Of a DNA stretch of 64,000 nucleotides, positions 27,123 through 35,743 are shown piece by piece. The stretch's first letter is position 1; each line of letters opens with the position of its first letter. The translations under genes were made by a program, and so were the position numbers. This stretch comes from Pseudomonas fulva (lineage in GTDB: Bacteria; Pseudomonadota; Gammaproteobacteria; Pseudomonadales; Pseudomonadaceae): the NCBI RefSeq assembly GCF_015680705.1, contig NZ_JADNYP010000017.1, forward strand, positions 1 through 64,000. Direction: 5' to 3'. The notes under the pieces are model-generated. The model had not been told where the DNA came from, ran no database searches, and saw only the letters and a list, made by a program, of their open reading frames with translations.

Positions 27123-27875
27123 ATGCGCCGCTCGTTTTTACTGTTCCTGATGATGATCTGCACCATGCCTGTCTGGGCAGACAGTCTTGAGCAACTGTAC
27201 AAGGCCGCCGGCTGGCCCGACCAGCGCGCTCACTTCAACGATGCCGTGCAAGCCGCCCAGCAGCGCTATCGCAACAGCCTGCCGCCTGCGGTCTACCAGG
27301 CCCTGGTCAGCAACAGCAACCAACGTTTCGAGCCCCAGGCCATGGATCGTCGCGCTCAGGCGCAACTACGCGCCAACCTGGCCGACCCTGGCCCGGCGCT
27401 GGCCTTCTTCCAGTCGCCGCTGGGCCGCAAGGTGGTGGCCGCCGAGCTGCTGGCCACGCGCAAGGACCAGTTGGCGCGCAATGCCGAGGGCTTGCCGAAG
27501 ATCGAGGCCAGCGATACCCGTCAGCTGATCATCGGTCACCTGGCCCAGGCCTTGCCGGCGCGCGAGGCGGGCGCCGAAGTCAGCCTGGCGATCGCCGGCG
27601 TGGCGGCCGACAGCCTCAGCTCGATGATCCCCGGCCTGTTCGGCGCCAGCCAGGCCCAGGGTTTGCTCGACGGGCAGCGCCAGCGGCTGATGGAGCAGAT
27701 CGGCAGCGACCTGAACAATACCCTGCTGTATGTCTACCGCGAGCTGTCGGATGCCGAACTCGAAGAGTTCGCCACGTTCGCCGAGTCGCCGGCCGGGCAG
27801 GCGTACTACAAGGCGGCCCTGGCCGCGATCCGCGCGGGACTTGCCGTCGGCCAGCCCAGCGCCGGCCTGCGTTGA
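27123..27875 (+). CDS. DUF2059 periplasmic protein
   Basis: A 250-residue protein with signal peptide 1-19 (MRRSFLLFLMMICTMPVWA). The mature part is helical and ends with the DUF2059 signature YRELSDAELEEFATFAESPAG followed by QAYYKA. The function of the family is not known. It is divergent from PPHD; the stop abuts the stop of the convergent hydrolase gene with no spacer at all. Confidence 0.8.
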   Translation: MRRSFLLFLMMICTMPVWADSLEQLYKAAGWPDQRAHFNDAVQAAQQRYRNSLPPAVYQALVSNSNQRFEPQAMDRRAQAQLRANLADPGPALAFFQSPLGRKVVAAELLATRKDQLARNAEGLPKIEASDTRQLIIGHLAQALPAREAGAEVSLAIAGVAADSLSSMIPGLFGASQAQGLLDGQRQRLMEQIGSDLNNTLLYVYRELSDAELEEFATFAESPAGQAYYKAALAAIRAGLAVGQPSAGLR

Positions 27876-28826
27876 TCAGCGCAGGCGCTGATCGATGAAG
27901 CTGAAGTAACGCTGGCGGATGTCGGGCAACTCGTTGGCCAGGTGGTGACGAGCCTGCGGCAGCATCAGCACCTGCGGCTCGGCGAACTTGGCCTTCAGAA
28001 CCTTGAGGTTGTAGGCCCAGTCCACCGTTGCATCGGCCTGGCCTTGCACGATCAGCGGCGCGCGCGAGCAGCCGGGCGCCGCCTCGATCCGCCGGACCCA
28101 GCTCACCAGGGCACCGACCCAGGCCGTGGGCAGGCGCCGTGGCTGTAGCGGGTCGGCCTGCAGGAACGACAGAAACCCGGGGTCGTTGCTGTTTTCGGTG
28201 AAGCGTCGATCGATGCCGTCGACGAAATGCCGGAGCACGTTGTAGCTCAGCTTCGACCAGTGCCAGGCGCGTGGCCGGACCAGAGGCGCGAGCAGCACCA
28301 CCTGGCCATCGACGGGGCTGCGCGCGCCCTGGTGCAGCAGATGGTCGACCGCGATCGCGCCACCGGTACTCTGCCCGCAAAGGTGCCATGGGCGCGGCAG
28401 GTCGAGCGCGACAGCCTGCTCGAACAAGCTATCCAGCACGCGCTGGTAAATGGCGAAATCGGCAATGCTGGCTCGCGCCCCGCTCGACAGTCCATGCCCC
28501 GGCAGATCGCAGCTGATCACTGCCTGGCCACGCGCCAGCGCCCAGTCGATCACATGCCGGTAAAGCCCCATGTGATCGTAGAAGCCGTGCAGCAGGAACA
28601 CCGTGCTCTGCGGCCTGGCCGGTCCTGGCGGCAACCAGACCTGGCCGACCAGGTCGAAGCCTTCGACCCTGAAGCTGCCCAGCCAGCTTTCTCCGGGCCA
28701 GGTCAGACCGTAGTAGCGTCGGTACTGCTCGCCCTGGCTGGACAACGGCTGGCGCTCGGCCAAGGGGCCGAGGCCGGTACGCAGGCATTCTGGCTGAAAG
28801 GAGCACGACATCGACAGCATCCGCAT
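27876..28826 (-). CDS. Alpha/beta hydrolase, lysophospholipase-like
   Basis: A 316-residue serine hydrolase with the Hydrolase_4 (monoacylglycerol lipase/PldB-like) pattern: HGFYDHMGLYRHVIDWALARG, oxyanion region, CDLPGHGLSSG, and nucleophile serine in CGQSTGG; the acid is probably in VQGQADATVDW and the histidine in PQARHHLANE. No signal peptide. Several in-frame start codons lie close together (28826, 28820, 28811), so the exact N-terminus is uncertain. The substrate is unknown. Confidence 0.8.
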   Translation of the reverse strand: MRMLSMSCSFQPECLRTGLGPLAERQPLSSQGEQYRRYYGLTWPGESWLGSFRVEGFDLVGQVWLPPGPARPQSTVFLLHGFYDHMGLYRHVIDWALARGQAVISCDLPGHGLSSGARASIADFAIYQRVLDSLFEQAVALDLPRPWHLCGQSTGGAIAVDHLLHQGARSPVDGQVVLLAPLVRPRAWHWSKLSYNVLRHFVDGIDRRFTENSNDPGFLSFLQADPLQPRRLPTAWVGALVSWVRRIEAAPGCSRAPLIVQGQADATVDWAYNLKVLKAKFAEPQVLMLPQARHHLANELPDIRQRYFSFIDQRLR

Positions 28827-28900
28827 GGGTTTATGCGCTGATATTCCGCCCTTGCACGGCGCCTGGCAAGGCGCCGGCCGATCGGCCTGGCGTCGACAGG

Positions 28901-29467
28901 CTATGGCGCCTCGGCCGATGCCTGGACACGCGCCGGATTGCCCATCGCCACGGCCCCTGCGGGTACGTCACGGGTAACCACGCTGCCTGCACCGATCACT
29001 GCATCGTCGCCGATGGTCACGCCGGGCAGGATGATGGCCCCGCCACCGATCCACACATTGTTGCCGATGCTTACCGGGCGGCCGCTTTCCAGTCCGGTGC
29101 GACGGATTTCGGCTTGCAATGGATGCTCGGGGGTATAGATCTGCACGTTCGGTCCGATCTGGCAATCTTCGCCTATGTGTACAGGCACCACGTCCAGGAT
29201 CGTGCAGTTGAAGTTGATGAAGGTGCGGGCACCGATACTGATGTTGTAGCCGTAGTCGCAATGGAACGGCGGGCGAATCACCACGCCCTCCCCGACGCTG
29301 GCCAGATGCGCATCCAGCAGGCCGCTGCGGACATCATGGTTCAGCGCGTCGCTGGCATTGTAATGCTGCATCCATTGCCCGTTGGCGGCTTGCTCGGCCA
29401 GGAGTTCGGGACAGGTCGGGTGGTAGAGCAGTCCACTGAGCATCTTCTGTTTTTCGCTGAGGTTCAT
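28901..29467 (-). CDS. maa: Sugar O-acetyltransferase (Maa/NodL type)
   Basis: A 188-residue left-handed beta-helix acetyltransferase. ATG 29467 is preceded by GAAGGATC; the longer frame is discarded. The N-terminal Maa domain (EKQKMLSGLLYHPTCPELL) is followed by hexapeptide repeats, the catalytic-histidine region IYTPEHPLQAE and the acetyl-CoA-binding IGGGAIILPGVTIGDDAVIG and GAGSVVTRDVPAGAVAMGNPA. It acetylates maltose, glucose or a similar sugar; the natural substrate is unclear. Confidence 0.88.
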   Translation of the reverse strand: MNLSEKQKMLSGLLYHPTCPELLAEQAANGQWMQHYNASDALNHDVRSGLLDAHLASVGEGVVIRPPFHCDYGYNISIGARTFINFNCTILDVVPVHIGEDCQIGPNVQIYTPEHPLQAEIRRTGLESGRPVSIGNNVWIGGGAIILPGVTIGDDAVIGAGSVVTRDVPAGAVAMGNPARVQASAEAP

Positions 29468-29908
29468 GATCGATCCTTCGGGCTGTTCTCGGATGAAGAA
29501 AGCGTCGAAGATCGGACCATCGATTCTCATCGTTTGCACAAGGATTTTCGAGAAGGCGCAGCTCGATATCGCCTGCCTCGCCCGTGCCGCCACTGCCGGC
29601 GCGACGCGGTGACGATCAGCTCATCGACGAGTTGCCCGCGCCGGTCGGGATACGTCAGGGCAAGCGCGGCCCAGCTCTCGATCCAGCCGGCGTCTCAGGA
29701 GCATGACTAGCCTGGAGACTCACGTGGTCAATATCGCCACTTTCCTAGCAGCAAGACATAGCGAGCGATGCAGCTCCCGCATAAACAGGCCGAAGAGTAC
29801 GATCATCAGTGCCCGTCAACATGCCATAAAGCTACTTTCCATCAGACCACACCGCAAATCGTCTTGGACGATGCCACCCTCGCCAGCGCCAAGCATTAAA
29901 CAGACCTG
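29468..29908. other. Intergenic region without a convincing gene
   Basis: Composition changes here from the GC-rich backbone to an AT-richer accessory patch from about 29700. On the minus strand a 55-codon frame ending at 29527 (WIESWAALALTYPDRRGQLV and onward) reads somewhat like the tail of a protein but has no start or recognisable family. A plus-strand frame at 29703-30023 overlaps the membrane-protein gene and looks like chance. I see no RNA gene or repeat. Confidence 0.4.
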
Positions 29909-30295
29909 TCATCTAAAGAGCTTTATCACGACATACGTGAGCAGAAGCCAAACACCTGCCACAATATTTAGGCAAGCGGCAAAATTTATCCAGAACTTTA
30001 ACTTGGCTGGAAACAACTTATAATCAACCTCGCTCAACCAGCCTTTTCGAATGAAGTGCCTTGGCCAAAGAAGAAAAGTGCTCAGCATCGCAATCAAAGA
30101 AATACGAGCTTTCAGACCGGCCGTACCACACATGGCCACGCATCGAGGTACTGCACGACTACCGCTCAAACTTTTCAGCAAAACCTCAAAATGACGCGAG
30201 CACGCTATGTAGGCCTCGATCCCAAGGGAAACGCCGGTTATCAAAAAAGGCGCACCAAAAAAGAAAAGCCACCACAATCTCTCGAGCTTAGTCAT
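29909..30295 (-). CDS. Small membrane protein, candidate immunity to the PAAR effector
   Basis: A 128-residue protein; ATG 30295 is chosen because it overlaps the stop of the upstream frame by 8 bp (ATGACTAA), a coupling typical of effector/immunity pairs. Three or four hydrophobic segments are visible (about residues 6-30, 67-82, 103-126), with no signal peptide cleavage site, so it should sit in the inner membrane. The composition is AT-richer than the backbone. No family is recognised. The immunity role is inferred from position, overlap and the pore-like character of the upstream C-terminal segment. Confidence 0.6.
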   Translation of the reverse strand: MTKLERLWWLFFFGAPFLITGVSLGIEAYIACSRHFEVLLKSLSGSRAVPRCVAMCGTAGLKARISLIAMLSTFLLWPRHFIRKGWLSEVDYKLFPAKLKFWINFAACLNIVAGVWLLLTYVVIKLFR

Positions 30296-30893
30296 TGAGC
30301 GTATGATCGTAAACAAACTCGCCGAATTGTTCCCCAGCCATCATGCCTACCGAGGTGCCTCCCCACGCACTTGCCCCAACCATGGCCAAGCCACAGATGA
30401 TTGATCCATAGAGCGACCTTCCAATACAAATTTTTGCCGAAGCCCTTTTTCCTATAATGCCTAAAGCCGTACCTCCAGCCACTCCGGCGCCAAAGTTTCC
30501 AGCTTCGGGCTTCGGAAATGGCCGTGGCGCTGGTACTCGCGCTGATGCAATTGCTCAAGCGCCTTCAGGCTTTTGCTCACGTCGCTCAGAGTCTTGTCAT
30601 CGGGTGGCCGGCTCCAACGGCGCGATGACCCGATTGCTGCCATGCGAACAGCCACAGGCGACCAGTGCGCCGTCGAACGTCAACGGTCGGCCTTCGCAAC
30701 GGAACAACGGCACGCCTTCGGCAACGGTGCCGGTCTTGCCGCACGCGGGACATTCGGTGGTGGGATCGCCCTCGCGCAGCACGCGTCGTTCGTTGCCCTG
30801 CGTGGTGGTGGTCGTGGCTATGCAGACGGCGCCGCTGGTGGTGAGATCACCGTCCAGCGCCTGGCCTTTGCCGTTGAGGCTGATACGCGACAT
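30288..30893 (-). pseudogene. PAAR-domain/glycine-zipper protein (T6SS effector-like), frame interrupted
   Basis: ATG 30893, after AGGGAG, starts an intact 98-residue PAAR-domain region: REGDPTTECPACGKTGTVAEG, then DGALVACGCSHGSNRVIAP. PAAR proteins cap the spike of type VI secretion systems and carry effector domains. The frame stops at 30597-30599. The next stretch is plausibly coding in another frame (DDKTLSDVSKSLKALEQLHQ), and the original frame becomes good again from about 30550: a Pro-rich linker, then a hydrophobic glycine-zipper segment (GAGVAGGTALGIIG ... GASAWGGTSVGMMAG) to the stop at 30288. Two compensating indels would restore one protein of about 200 residues. It could be a pseudogene, a sequencing artefact, or a bare PAAR protein of 98 residues. 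Confidence 0.7.
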
Positions 30894-31289
30894 GTGCAAG
30901 CTCCCTGTACGAAGGAGCTGGAAACTAGCAGCTTCGGGCAGGAAATCTTGCCGTCTGGATCAGTTTGGGAAACGTCCCACGCAAATTTCGGAAGCCTCCG
31001 AAACATGCCGCCAACATGGCGACCCAGCCGCCAGGGCTGAGCCTGGCAGCTCATTTCCAGCCAGGACAGGCTTGTGGCATCCAGCCATGAACAATTCGAG
31101 CAGCCCCTTGGGAAGGTCAGCGGCTTCGGAACGAACTTCAACGATGTGCCGGTGCCCGGCCGTGGGGCTGGCGCAGGGCAGAGGCCCCGCGCTGGCCGGA
31201 TCGGAGGCCGGGGCGCTTCCGATCCGGCGACGCCTGGAAACATGTCGCGCCAGCAGGGCGCTCAAGCGAGCAAGAGCAGCCAGCGCGCA
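30894..31289. other. Intergenic region, nothing recognised
   Basis: About 400 bases between the PAAR gene and the metQ-like gene. Overlapping open frames on the minus strand (ending at 30818 and 30960) have no recognisable protein pattern and no convincing ribosome binding site. It presumably contains the promoter of the PAAR unit and the 3' end of the metQ transcript. Confidence 0.4.
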
Positions 31290-32075
31290 TCAGAACGCCG
31301 GCAGCACCGCGCCGCTGTATTTCTTCTCGATGAAGGCTTTCACTTGCGGGCTGGTCAGTGCCTTGGCCAGCTTCTGGATGGCTTCGCTGTCCTTGTTGTC
31401 CGGACGCGCCACCAGGAAGTTCACGTAGGGCGAGTCGCTGCCTTCGATCACCAGGGCATCCTTGGCCGGATTCAGGCCAGCTTCCAAGGCATAGTTGGTG
31501 TTGATCATGTCCAGGTCGACCTGGTCGAGCACACGCGGCAGCATGGCCGATTCGAGTTCGCGGAACTTGAGCTTCCTGGGGTTCTCGGCGATGTCCTTGG
31601 GCGTGGCCAGGGCGTTGTTCGGATCCTTCAGGGTGATCAGGCCAGCCTTCTGCAGAAGGATCAGGGCGCGGCCGCTGTTGCTGCCTTCGTTAGGGATGGC
31701 GACGGTCGCGCCTTCCTTCAGCTCGTCCAGGCTCTTGACTTTCTTCGAATAGCCGCCAAAGGGCTCGACGTGCACGCCGACCACGGTTTCCAGGTGGGTG
31801 CCCTTGCCTTCGTTGAAGCTGTCCAGGTACGGCTTGGTCTGGAAATAGTTGGCATCCAGGCGCTTCTGGTCGACCTGCACGTTCGGCTGGACGTAGTCGG
31901 TGAACACCTTGATCTGCAGGTCCACGCCTTGCTTGGCCAAGGTTGGCTTGACCAGCTCGAGGATTTCAGCGTGCGGAATGGGGGTGGCGGCCACGATCAG
32001 TTTCTCGGCGGCCTGGACGAGGCCGGTCAGTGACAGGGCGGCGGCCAGAGCGGTCGACAATAAGGCTTTTTTCAT
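31290..32075 (-). CDS. metQ: MetQ/NlpA-family methionine-type substrate-binding protein
   Basis: A 261-residue periplasmic binding protein of the NlpA/MetQ family. ATG 32075 follows AAGGATC. Signal peptide 1-23 (MKKALLSTALAAALSLTGLVQA) lacks the lipobox cysteine found in many MetQ proteins, so it is probably soluble. Family motifs are VAATPIPHAEIL, VDQKRLDANYFQTKPYLD, VAIPNEGSNSGRALILLQ and DMINTNYALEAG. No metN/metI is adjacent; the permease must be elsewhere. Neighbouring SfnR-like regulator and sulfate genes suggest a role in sulfur supply. Confidence 0.88.
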   Translation of the reverse strand: MKKALLSTALAAALSLTGLVQAAEKLIVAATPIPHAEILELVKPTLAKQGVDLQIKVFTDYVQPNVQVDQKRLDANYFQTKPYLDSFNEGKGTHLETVVGVHVEPFGGYSKKVKSLDELKEGATVAIPNEGSNSGRALILLQKAGLITLKDPNNALATPKDIAENPRKLKFRELESAMLPRVLDQVDLDMINTNYALEAGLNPAKDALVIEGSDSPYVNFLVARPDNKDSEAIQKLAKALTSPQVKAFIEKKYSGAVLPAF

Positions 32076-32239
32076 GAAGGATCCTTGCACTCAGGAGCCG
32101 CCAAGGCGGCAATGACAGGCGCCAGGTCGTCAACCGGCCCGGCATTGGCAGAAGATACCGGGATTTTTTATTCCAGAACAATATCTTTTGATTAGATCTT
32201 TATGCATTTCGGATTGGAGATCACAGGCTCCGGCTCGGC

Positions 32240-33175
32240 TCAGGTCAATCGCGCCAAGGTCATGTGCAGCAGCTTGCGTAGCGCCTCGATGTTCGCCGGC
32301 TCCTGTGCGTGTGTCAGCTGGTCGAGCCGTGCCGCGAGACTGGCCAAGGGGTCGGGGTCGGGCAGCCCCAGGTGCTCGGGCAGTACCTCTTTGCCCTGCC
32401 CCACCAGCAAGGCGAAGTGGATGACGTTTTCCAGCTCCCGGGTATTGCCAGGCCAGGGGTGAGCCTCGAGGGCCAGCTGGGCCGCCTCGCTGATCAGTGG
32501 CAGCGGACGGTCCAGCCGCATGCCGTAGATGCCGACGAAGTATTCGGCCAGCGGCAGGATGTCGCCGACGCGCTCGCGCAAGGCCGGCAGCTCTAGCTCG
32601 CCTTCGTGCAGATAACGGTACAGGCGCTCGTTGAACCGGCCTGCCTCGACGACCTTGGCCAAGTCGATGCTCGACGCTGCAACCAGGCGCACGTCCACCG
32701 GTTGCGCATGGGCGGCTCCGACCCGGCTGACTTCGCGGGTCTCCAGCGCCGTGAGCAGCTTGCCCTGGATCGGCAACGGCAGGTCGGCAATCTCGTCCAG
32801 ATACAGCGTGCCGCCATTGGCCGAGCCGAACCAGCCTGCCCGGCTGCCGGCAGTCCCGCCGTGGGCACCGGCACTGTAGCCGAACAGCTCGGCGTCGGCA
32901 TAGGTAGGGCTGATCGCCGCGCAATTGACCGAGACGAACAGGCCGCCGCGGTCGCTGGAACGATGGATCTGGCGAGCCAGCAGCTCCTTGCCGGTGCCGC
33001 TCTCCCCTCGTATCAGCACCGGTAGCGGCAACGGGGCCAAATGCTCGACCGCCTCGCGCAACTTGCGCGAACGTGGATCGACGAACACCAGCGCCTTGGC
33101 GCGAATGCTCAGCGGACTTTTGTCCGGGTCAGGAAAGGTCAGCAGAGGCTGACCGAAGGCGTTGTGCGAACTCAT
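32240..33175 (-). CDS. SfnR-like sigma-54-dependent activator without visible HTH
   Basis: A 311-residue AAA+ enhancer-binding protein without an N-terminal receiver. Walker A is GESGTGKELLA, Walker B is GGTLYLDEIAD, and sensor/arginine-finger segments RFNERLYRYL and HPWPGNTRELENVIHFA are present. The sigma-54-contacting GAFTGA loop is replaced by GAHGGT (in FGYSAGAHGGTAGSR). Overall it resembles SfnR, the regulator of dimethyl-sulfone utilisation in P. putida. The protein ends about 45 residues after the AAA+ core (EALRKLLHMTLARLT) and I cannot see the usual Fis-type helix-turn-helix. It might be truncated, or a variant that works without DNA binding. Confidence 0.8.
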   Translation of the reverse strand: MSSHNAFGQPLLTFPDPDKSPLSIRAKALVFVDPRSRKLREAVEHLAPLPLPVLIRGESGTGKELLARQIHRSSDRGGLFVSVNCAAISPTYADAELFGYSAGAHGGTAGSRAGWFGSANGGTLYLDEIADLPLPIQGKLLTALETREVSRVGAAHAQPVDVRLVAASSIDLAKVVEAGRFNERLYRYLHEGELELPALRERVGDILPLAEYFVGIYGMRLDRPLPLISEAAQLALEAHPWPGNTRELENVIHFALLVGQGKEVLPEHLGLPDPDPLASLAARLDQLTHAQEPANIEALRKLLHMTLARLT

Positions 33176-33238
33176 GGCGAACTCCCGTCCAGACACCGCG
33201 CATCTGGACGTCGTGACAATCGAACGATGCTCGACCAT

Positions 33239-33820
33239 TCAGGCGCGACGCAGGCTGCGCTGCTCGATACGGCCTTGCAACCGGTAGAGGTAGGCGAAGC
33301 CTTGCTCCCAGCGTTCATGGCCGGACTTGACATTGATGTGCCCGGCGCGCGACAGCAACCCGCTCTCCGAGCCCCAGGCACGTGCCAGGTAGAGCGCCCG
33401 TGGCACGCTGACGGCCGGGTCGTTGTCCGAACTCACCACCTGGCTCGGGAATGGCAGGCGCTGCAGCGGGATCGGTGCGAAGTCGCGCAAGGCCGCCGAA
33501 CAGGCCGGACGCTCGACGTCTGCCGGAGCGACCAGCAAGGCACCCCGGACGCGACGCATCAGACCCGGGCTGGCCTGTGCCGCCCAATGTGCGACAGCTA
33601 TGCAGCCAAGGCTATGGGCAATGAGGATGACCGGCGCGGGGTCGGCCTCGATCGCCGTACCTAGCTCGCGGACCCAGTCCTGGCACTTGGGCATCAGCCA
33701 ATCCTGCTGCTCTACCCTGGCGCTGTTGGGCAAGCTGCGCTGCCAGTGGCTTTGCCAATGATTGTCTGGCGATCCTTGCCAGCCCGGCACAATCAGGTAA
33801 CGGATGGTTTCAGTGCGCAT
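33239..33820 (-). CDS. RBBP9/YdeN-family alpha/beta hydrolase
   Basis: A 193-residue serine hydrolase; ATG 33820 follows TGGAGG. Motifs are YLIVPGWQGSPDNHWQSHWQ, nucleophile serine in LIAHSLGCIAVAHW, the acid in SSDNDPAVSV, and the histidine in RAGHINVKSGHERWEQG. This is the RBBP9/YdeN family (serine hydrolases of unknown natural substrate). It lies 63 bp upstream of the SfnR-like gene on the same strand, with an AT-rich promoter region before it, so a sulfur-starvation role is possible. Confidence 0.85.
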   Translation of the reverse strand: MRTETIRYLIVPGWQGSPDNHWQSHWQRSLPNSARVEQQDWLMPKCQDWVRELGTAIEADPAPVILIAHSLGCIAVAHWAAQASPGLMRRVRGALLVAPADVERPACSAALRDFAPIPLQRLPFPSQVVSSDNDPAVSVPRALYLARAWGSESGLLSRAGHINVKSGHERWEQGFAYLYRLQGRIEQRSLRRA

Positions 33821-34267
33821 GGGGGTGCCTCCAGGAAATTGCGTGCTTGGCGTCCAGTATAAGGACTGGTCTATATACTTAAAGGAATAAGAAGATATTT
33901 GGTAATAACTAAAATATTGAGCGTATCCGCGCCCTGCCGCTTCCGGTGGCTTGGCCAAGATCGGGAAACGCGACACCCTCGGTTCGAACAGTCGTCGACG
34001 AGTTGTGACCGGGACGCTGGTTGTTGTGTGCCGCGATCATCACGCTTGGCATGCAGCCAGGTAGACACTTCAATGGGTCCTTTTTCGATGAGGATCACGA
34101 ACGATGTGGATGTTCCGTGGTGGCGTCGCGCTGCTCGCCGCCAGGCTTGCCTCGCCGCCTGGCCTGGCTGATGCCGAAAACCGCTGGCCAGCAGGGGCGA
34201 CTGGATCCGGGAGCGCCCCGGTGATACCTGAGCAGTATCGATCGTTCATTGCGAGGCAGGGCAGACG
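33821..34267. other. Divergent intergenic region, AT-rich on the left
   Basis: The first 100 bases (about 33858-33920) are strongly AT-rich (ATATACTTAAAGGAATAAG and following) and probably contain the promoter of the RBBP9-type gene, similar in composition to the oscA promoter region. The rest, up to the M48 protease gene, shows only overlapping chance frames on both strands; I see no RNA gene or repeat. Confidence 0.45.
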
Positions 34268-35743
34268 GTGGGACGCATGAGGAATCTACGCTGGGCGCTG
34301 ACGATGCTGTTGCTGCCGCTGGCGCTGATGGGCTGGAGCAGTCTTCAAGGTTGGCGCGCCGACAGTGTCCTGGAAGAGGCGCAGGTGATGCGTCAATGGT
34401 TGGCCGCACCGAGCGATGCGTTGCTCGAAGGCTTGTCCGACAGGGACCGCAAGGAAGTGATCACCGAGCAAGGTCGCCGCGATAATTTCCAATGGCGGGT
34501 CGCCAAGGTGGATGCGGACCACGCCTGGCTGCGCGTGCGCCAGGTACTGGCTGGCCTGAGCTACTGGCTGGCCGTCGCGGCGTTGCTGGCCGGGCCGATC
34601 ATCTGGTTGAAGCTGCGCCTGGACGCCTGGCGGGCGCTGGCTTCGAGGGACTTCCTGCATGAGCGCCTCGCCCGCAGCTGGCATGCGCTGGGCCACTGGC
34701 TGGTGGCCTACACCGGACTGCTGGTCGGTTCGCTGGGGCTGGTGCTGCTTTATGAGCTGAGCTGGGGCTGGAGTCATATCAAGGACGGCGGCTGGGCCAT
34801 TCTGGTGCCGGCTCTGCCGGTGGCCTGCGTCATGTGTCTGGGCATCATGCTGATCCAGCGTCTGCGCCAGCAATGGCAGGCCCTGGAGGCGCCTTGCTCG
34901 GCGTTTCTGGGACGCGCCTTGAGCCGTGACGACGCGCCGGGCTTGTGGGCCTGGATCGAAAGTCTGGCCAGGCAACTGGGCGCTCCGGTGCCCGATCACA
35001 TCGTTGCGGGTATCGACCAATCGTTCTTCGTCACCAGCGTGCAGGTAATCCTTCAACCCAGCGAAGAAGTGCTCCAAGGGCGGACACTGTACTTGCCGCT
35101 GACGTACCTGTCGGCCATGAGCCAGGAAGAAACCGCTTCGGTCATCGGACATGAGCTGGGTCACTTCAGCAGCCGCGATACCGAGCGCGGCAGCGAGACC
35201 AGCGCGCGCTTCAGCCTGATGTGCCTGCATTTCGCGATCATCAGCGCCGAGGATGCGAATCCATCCTGGATCGAGCGTCCGGCCATCTGGATGGCGGAGC
35301 GCTTCCTGCATCATTTCCAGGTGGCGGTGCATCACTGGAGCCGTGCCCAGGAATTCGTCGCCGACCGCGCCGGCGCGCAAGTGGCAGGCGAGAGAGTGTT
35401 CTGTCAGGCCCTGCTGCGGGTCATCGCCCTCGAAGCACAAATCGACAAGCTGCTGGCCGAGCGCCGCGCTGGCAACCTGATCCAGGCCCTGGCCGAGCAC
35501 CTGCGCCAGACCCCCATGAGCTTGAGCGAGACAGTTCTGGGCCGGGCGATCGCCCACCCGTTCGATACCCACCCGCCTACCGCCCTACGCTTGCAGCAAC
35601 TGGGCGTGACGGCGGATGACGAACTGCTGGCCCAGGCCACACGTAGACCTACCGATAGCGACCGTCATTGGTTCGGCCAGCTGACCAGCGGCACGCCTTC
35701 GGCCGTCACCCCTGCAATGGAGCATCCGCATGAACCGTCCTGA
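34268..35743 (+). CDS. M48-family membrane metallopeptidase
   Basis: A 491-residue inner-membrane zinc protease. The start is GTG 34268 or ATG 34277. Hydrophobic helices lie at about 9-27, 92-112, 140-165 and 175-200, followed by the cytosolic peptidase domain with zinc motif GHELGHFSSRD and the third ligand glutamate in RAQEFVADRAGAQ. C-terminal HPFDTHPPTALRLQQLG is typical of HtpX/Ste24-like enzymes. The gene overlaps the next membrane-protein gene by 14 bp, so the pair is probably translationally coupled. Confidence 0.85.
   Translation: MGRMRNLRWALTMLLLPLALMGWSSLQGWRADSVLEEAQVMRQWLAAPSDALLEGLSDRDRKEVITEQGRRDNFQWRVAKVDADHAWLRVRQVLAGLSYWLAVAALLAGPIIWLKLRLDAWRALASRDFLHERLARSWHALGHWLVAYTGLLVGSLGLVLLYELSWGWSHIKDGGWAILVPALPVACVMCLGIMLIQRLRQQWQALEAPCSAFLGRALSRDDAPGLWAWIESLARQLGAPVPDHIVAGIDQSFFVTSVQVILQPSEEVLQGRTLYLPLTYLSAMSQEETASVIGHELGHFSSRDTERGSETSARFSLMCLHFAIISAEDANPSWIERPAIWMAERFLHHFQVAVHHWSRAQEFVADRAGAQVAGERVFCQALLRVIALEAQIDKLLAERRAGNLIQALAEHLRQTPMSLSETVLGRAIAHPFDTHPPTALRLQQLGVTADDELLAQATRRPTDSDRHWFGQLTSGTPSAVTPAMEHPHEPS

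Noticed and set aside
29703..30298. Plus-strand small frames opposite the candidate immunity gene
   Set aside because: They overlap the membrane-protein gene, whose hydrophobic pattern and coupling to the upstream stop are much better evidence of coding.
30818..31265. Overlapping minus-strand frames upstream of the PAAR gene
   Set aside because: No recognisable domain, no convincing start signal, and skewed Arg/Pro/Ser composition; treated as intergenic.
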